From Linum tenue (Eukaryota > Streptophyta > Magnoliopsida > Malpighiales > Linaceae): a stretch of 64,000 nt of DNA. The stretch's first letter is position 1. Each line of letters starts with the position of its first letter. Below, piece after piece: positions 58,640-64,000 of this stretch. The notes beneath the pieces are model-generated. The model was not told where the DNA came from. It did no database searches and saw nothing but the letters and a program-made list of their open reading frames with translations. The position numbers and the translations under genes are program-made. Location of the stretch: positions 68,721,703 through 68,785,702 of the forward strand of contig CAMGYJ010000002.1 in the NCBI GenBank assembly GCA_946122785.1. Reading direction: 5' to 3'.

Positions 58640-60462
58640 TGATATAGTCGCATTTCCGAGTTAAAATATGAATAAAGCTTAATAGTATTGAATACATTTT
58701 CTCAAAATAGTTATTTACCGAATTATTGACAATTCAAGTGTGTAACTTCTTTATGCCTTCCTTTTTCTAATGAATGAAAAATAAGCAAGTTATACAAAAA
58801 AGTTGCATAATTAAATTAAATTCAGGTTATAAAATTAAGAAAATTTTATTATTTATTTATTTATTTATTTTATTGCCTTACCATGCTGCGTGGTCCTAAA
58901 TTCTTATCAGATCTGTATTTACCAAGCTTACTTAGTACACATACATTTTTATTTTACCAATTGAGGCTCCACCTCCATCCGACAATGAGGAGAGGGATGC
59001 CAAACCAAACAAACCATGTTAAGTACAAAAAAAAGGTTGATTTGGTCCACTACACACGCAAAAATTGAACCAATAATCAAGAAAAAAAAATCATTTTTAA
59101 GCTTTAAAATCTGAAATTCCTATGCGCACGCATAATTTCTTGACCAAACAAACCTCATTGAACAAAAAATGAACGGTTTGTTTGGTCCACCGCACCAAAA
59201 ATATAGGAAAACTATTTTTGCCTTAATGCCTATATTTCAATACGATGCATAATTTTGATACTCTAAATCCAAATAAATAATGAAAACACAAAACCAAATC
59301 AACCCAACTTCCACAATAACATCATAAATATAGAATATAATGCATATGGAGACGCAACCATCTCTACCTTTGGCGACGAGATGTGGTTTCTAAATGAAAG
59401 AGGAGACGAGATTCACAAAATTGAAGTTGAGATTAGAATCTCGTTAGAGTGAAGAGATTGATTGAGTGGAACAAATCTACTATCTGCTGCATCAGAGCAT
59501 ACCAACAAACCAAAACATAAAATAATACAAATTATTTACCAAACCATTTTAAAATTCTACATTACATTTCGGTTTGATCCACAATTTGGCAAACAATCAG
59601 ACCTACTTTCTCGTGCACTACGCGCTTATTATGCACACAAACTTGGGGCGAAGTTGCAATTTGGCGCCCCAGGTTTCTTCCTCTCTGGTCTCTACTTCCC
59701 TTTCTATACTCCAAAAATGCTTTTCCGCCGCCACTGGCACCCTACCGCCAGTGGTTTTTGAATGGGCCTCTAGCCCAGTACTTGCTTGGCACGTTCCTAA
59801 ATCATAATCCTATCCACTTTTTCGAATCAATTAACAAGGCATGGTTAAATAAGTCTAATATTAGTCACATTTAACAATAAATCTCATAGATATTTTTGTC
59901 AAATCCAAAAAGCTTAACCAATTATTGGCCAATAACCAGAAGAGAAGACGGTATCAACGATTAATTATTATACTGTGAATTGGATTAGAGAGCAAGGATA
60001 TTTGGTCCCACAATCATTAGCCTAATGGGAATGGTGGGTAAACTTATGAAATATGATTACACTTTATTGTGGATATTAAGGTTGGTAGAAAAATATTGGC
60101 ACATCAACAACCACTTGAAAGGTACAATTTTAAGACATCAAATCGCATAAAGTTTAATCAAATGTCACTTGAAAGTTATGATATTACATCAAATTCCATA
60201 AAGTTCAAATACAGTCATATTCAATCCCGAACTTTTTCCCTTCTTCTTCTTCTTCTTGTAATACGTTACCAAAAGAAATTTGCAAGGAAATCCATACTTG
60301 AAATTGAACGATCATTCAAACTTACAATTTTTTTTTTTTTTGGGATAAAAACACGGAAAATGGAAACGTGCGGGGTTTCTGAAATTTATACAGAACGAAT
60401 CAAATTGGGAACGCAACAAAACGAAATCAAATTCCAAACTAGCAGGCTGCCACCGTGAAAGG
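58640..60462. other. Spacer between ERF copies; reverse copy of a dispersed repeat
   Basis: ATTT repeats lie at about 58,847-58,870. About 59,290-59,600 is the reverse-oriented relative of 40,590-40,945. A CTT run lies at 60,241-60,257. The stretch beside 60,463 is the ERF 3'-UTR. No gene supported. Confidence 0.4.
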
Positions 60463-61420
60463 TTAAACGGCAGCCGCGACAGCAGGGACGACGTCCTCGT
60501 CGTCGTTGAAGTTCCAGAGATCTCCGACGACGCTCTCCTCGGCTGCACTCTGAGTCGCCGACTGCCCATCGAGATACGGGATCTGATAGAACTTCATATA
60601 GTTTTCGTACGCCATCAGCTCCTCCGACAGCTTCTGTACCTCCGTCGGCTCCTCCTCCTCCACCACCACCGGCGTCACTTTCTTGTTCTCCGACGTTAAT
60701 TTCTCAGGTTCTTCTTCCTTGACGGCTTCCAATAGACAATTACTGCTGCCGTGACCGCGATTGTAATCATTCACGTTTCGGTTCAAGTCGTCCGAAGCCG
60801 ACCCGGAATAATTGTCCTCCTCGTCGGAAGCATTGGAAAGATAGGCCTCGATCTGGTTGAGGTCGTAGCGGAACCCGGAATTATTAGCACGGGGGATGCT
60901 AACAATTGCATCGATCGGCAGATTTCCCGAGTAACAACAGTCGGCGGCATCTTCGTTGGGGAAATTGACCTTCGCCTTCTTCCCGCGGATTTTGACGGCT
61001 TCTCTGTCGTAGGCACGAGCCGCTTCCTCGGCGGTGTTGAAGGTGCCGAGCCAGACACGAACCCCTTTCCTCGGGTCGCGAATCTCGGCCGCCCATTTCC
61101 CCCATGGACGCTGCCGGATCCCTCTGTACAGGTTCTTCCTCTGCCTCTTTACGCCCGTGTGTAACTCGTTAGCCGATCGCCCACCACCTGCTCGACCAAT
61201 TGCCCAAGTCAGATAAACAAGAACGGCGTCTCTTCCTTCACGAAATAGAACGGGGGGAAAGGAAGAAGAAAGTCATACCTGAAGAGGGTTGGGATCTTTT
61301 GGACGGGAAGGGATCATAAGGGCTGATCTTGTTGCTGATGGAAGTCTTGGGCCAGATGTCAGCGGCAGTGGCGCTGCGGTTGCGGGGAATGAAGTCGGCG
61401 ATAATCGCTCCGCCGCACAT
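60463..61420 (-). CDS. ERF-VII: Group VII ethylene response factor (RAP2.3/RAP2.12-like), oxygen-sensing
   Basis: AP2/ERF transcription factor that activates hypoxia genes. The N-terminal MCGGAII is the group VII signature: after Met removal, Cys2 is oxidised by plant cysteine oxidases and the protein is degraded by the Arg/Cys N-degron route under normoxia. Two exons on the minus strand, 61420-61279 and 61187-60463, 288 aa. The conserved N-terminal block runs [12 protein letters not shown]...ADIWPK. A basic segment KRQRK precedes the AP2 domain (about 66-123: [20 protein letters not shown] through KAKVNFP, with the WLG element). The C-terminus carries [22 protein letters not shown], an ERF-VII C-terminal motif. 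An intron right after exon 1 is usual for the group. It appears intact. Size is between RAP2.3 (248 aa) and RAP2.12 (358 aa), so the subtype is open. Confidence 0.94.
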
Positions 61421-61640
61421 CTTCTTTGCTGGGGAGAAAAAGGGGATTTGAGAAGAAGCTTTTGTTCCTTCCGGAAAGACAAAAATTTGGACTGCAGGGC
61501 AAGAAAACGGGAAGTTGGGGTTGGAGAGTGGTTTTAGGAAGGCGATGTTCAGGAAGTGATTGAGGAAGAGAGATGGAAGGGGTTTATGTAGGCAGGAGGG
61601 AAAAGTGAAAAGGAGAGGGATCTATGGGCCGCACATCACT
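61421..61640 (-). promoter_or_regulatory. ERF-VII leader/promoter
   Basis: Upstream region of the ERF-VII gene. The first 60 bases are shared with the truncated copy (GAGAAAAAGGGGA and GAGAAGAAGCTTT words on the plus strand), so the duplication included the leader. No clear TATA box is assigned. Confidence 0.4.
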
Positions 61641-64000
61641 TTCTGGTTTAGAACCAACTTGGTATCGGTAACTTCTAGATGAAATGGAAGGAGCTGCGTA
61701 GAAGGCTGTATGGCGCATTACTCATCGGATACCTGCTAGAGTTGTTAATAAACCATTATCTTCATGGATGATTTGGCGTCTGACTTGAGAAAAACTCATT
61801 AGTCTTATTCCAATAGGTCGAGGGATCACTTCCTGCGGGTCGTGAAACATTTTGATCGTGTCTCTTTTCACTGGCTCCCTGATGGAGAGGGTCACCGTCT
61901 CTCTACTCATGAGATGCTCCTCTTTCGCTCTATCAGAAAAGGGCTTCTAGCTTCACTTAGGATGGCTCGTAGCGGAGATGTTCGCCAAACTGCATCAAAG
62001 AAGAAACCGAGCCAGATACCAGGCCGCGACTATATCTTCACCATAGCCCAGTTTCTCAACAGCCACCGAGATCATACTCTGGCTATTCCTGACGTGTGAG
62101 AGCAGATTGAGGAGCGCATTCGCAACCCTCGTATTAGAGCGAACAGAGTTGGGGTCACCTACTTCACTGGTTCTGGGGTGGACTTGCTATGCAGTGACTC
62201 GTCCTTCACCGACCGGGTCAAGGATAAGAGGCCCCGTATTGAGCTGGTTACTCGTCCTTGTCCTTTACCGCCTGCCCATCGAGGAGGGGCACTATGAGTT
62301 GATGGTGCTTCCTCTTCAGCAGCTCCTCCTCCCATTCTCAAGAGCCTTGATATCCGGATGACAGTGCCAGCATCCTGATGCAGCTTCACGATGTCTTGGC
62401 ACAGACTAGCCGGCAGGTACAAAGCTCTCGTGATTACATGGAGGAGCGGGAGTTCACTTCGCTCCATTCGTGTGTTGATACCAACACTTAGATGTTGTGG
62501 CAGCAATGGATCCCTCGCTTCACCACTTGGGATCCCTTCTTTAGCACTCAGCAGCAAGCGACCCCACCTTCTGCTCAGGATCCGAGTGACTAGTACTTCG
62601 ACGCAGATGATGCCTCCAGTCAAGGTTGATTTTGTTGAGTTTTGGTGATGTAACTTATGTTTGTGTATGAGGAGTGGTTGCACTTGCACCCTCTGTTTTC
62701 ATTTGTTTTTTCTTTGAAAGGTAAATGTCGAACAAGGAACCATATGCCTGTACGAACTTGATTTGCATTACGAGTGGTAACTTCGTTCTTCTTTTTCTCT
62801 CTACTCCTTACTTGATCCAATGACGACATTGTCCCATTTAAAGTGTGTGGTAAGATTTAGTTAGATTGTTCTTCATATTGTGAATGGTCATGCAATTGGA
62901 GAAATGGTTTTGTGTGTGCATTTATGCGACTTGGATTCTATCTTAAAAATGTATAAATTGGTGCTTTCTACCATCCTTTTCGAGTTCTCAAACTCCTACT
63001 CAAAGGAAGGAGTTTTCCGCACTTAAAGATAAAATCAGGTAGATATGTAGTTTCGTACATTTGAAATCCTACCACGTCAAGTCTAAATCAAAAGACGTTG
63101 CCATTGCAAATAAAGTATGGGTTAAAAGCAAAGTGTGAGGCATCCTATCCTTGGAAAAATTGAGTTTTGTAAGAGATACTAGTTGAGCCTTGGTGGGGTA
63201 GTTCTACGAAGATGATGCTAGTTCCTCTCTTGTACAAGTAAAATTGCCACCCGTATGATAGGATTGCCAACTTGAGGATGTGTTTTCAAGGGTACGGATA
63301 AAACTTCGACATCCCTTGGCTTCATTGACCCTCCGCACTTGTAGTCCTTAAAAAGTTATGCGGAATAATTTTTTTAATGATGTTCGAGATACGGAGCACA
63401 AAGTTATGGTCGTTCAAAGTGCGAAATTGAAAAATTGCTCGTTCGGGGTAGCAAACAACGTTTTTTTCGGGATGAAGGTGAGACCAATGACGATTTGCGG
63501 CTTGCAAAATCTTGAAAAATTATGCGAAATAAATTTACTTTTGTTATGAACGGATAACCGAACACAAAGTTACGTTCGTTTGAAGTTTCAACCCACGTTA
63601 GGCATTCATCGAAAAAAAATTATAGAGCAGATCGTGGGTGGGTGCGAGCGACGGTTTGACCCGGATCGTTGAGGTGTCGCACGGTCAATCTGGCCGCAGA
63701 CACCCCACGTGGTCTGGAGGCGACATGAATGGAAACCGCAACACCCCCCTACGATCCTCGTTTAAATCGCCATGGGCGGATATGGTCCTTGTGATATAGT
63801 GGTATGGATGGAAAATATTGGGAAAGGATGGTATTTTTTACCATTGAAATAACAATGAAATACCACATGAACAATTAATGAGTTACTTGACTATACAAAA
63901 GCTACATTGACAATTAATCCATCAAAATGACCCTTAATCATCTGTCATTTCCAGTATCTCCCAATGTGAATGGGTATTATACAACTCTCTAAGTGGTTAA
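61641..64000 (+). other. Probable degenerate retroelement, no intact gene
   Basis: From 61,700 to 62,640 several short plus-strand stretches without one open frame resemble the gag-like or 'plant transposon protein' part of Ty3/gypsy-type elements (GRDYIFTIAQFLNSHRDHT, then VLAQTSRQVQSSRDYMEEREF, WQQWIPRFTTWDPFF), interrupted by stops and frame changes. The rest to 64,000 is non-coding, with GAACG/GTTCG-containing words about 180 bp apart (63,380 and 63,550). No LTR pair was located in the window, so the element would extend beyond the right edge if real. Confidence 0.4.

Overview
The window is nuclear DNA of a flowering plant. Its genes are split by short AT-rich GT-AG introns, their products are plant-type (a Cys2-type ERF-VII factor, NPR1, DGAT1, IQM and DUF3511 proteins), and the spaces between them are full of plant transposons (hAT, MULE, TRIM, SINE and LINE). 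The proteins look eudicot. A rosid such as Linum or a relative is plausible, but the sequence alone does not settle the genus. No prokaryotic features, CRISPR arrays or complete tRNA/rRNA genes were seen.

Gene-rich left part (about 2-33 kb): a decayed THO6/DWA1 WD40 gene (+, 2182-6351); an intact eIF4A gene (+, 4 coding exons, 414 aa) with a telo-box/site II promoter; an intact 16-exon DGAT1 gene (+, 495 aa); a DUF3511 gene (+, 133 aa); a 14-exon casein kinase 1-like gene (-, 497 aa); and a 6-exon IQM calmodulin-binding gene (-, 515 aa). Between the kinase and IQM genes lie a rearranged TRIM cluster, with an hAT element inside one LTR, and a 1.1 kb near-palindromic foldback element.

Repeat-rich middle (33-50 kb): no intact gene was found. 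It holds several hAT-type elements with 8-bp target-site duplications (one pair nested), SINE-like sequences, and a diverged tandem duplication (about 41.2-44.4 and 45.2-48.6 kb). Each duplicate copy has insertions the other lacks, so each serves as the empty-site control for the other. A 5'-truncated LINE fragment follows the second copy.

Right part (50-64 kb): an intact NPR1-type gene (+, 4 exons, 601 aa); a retroposed LINE relic with a poly-A tail; a 2.3 kb MULE-like element with a perfect 9-bp duplication and a nested hAT; and two tandem ERF-VII loci on the minus strand. The intact locus (288 aa) starts Met-Cys-Gly-Gly, the oxygen-sensing N-degron. The second copy has lost exactly the Cys2 codon and is truncated inside the AP2 domain, leaving a 76-aa reading frame. 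The last 2.5 kb looks like a degenerate retroelement.

The genes are independent housekeeping or regulatory loci rather than one pathway. The two most notable observations are the degron-less truncated ERF-VII paralogue and the layered, datable transposon insertions. Exon coordinates were derived by hand from conserved protein families and splice-site consensus, so each junction is a model and not transcript-confirmed.
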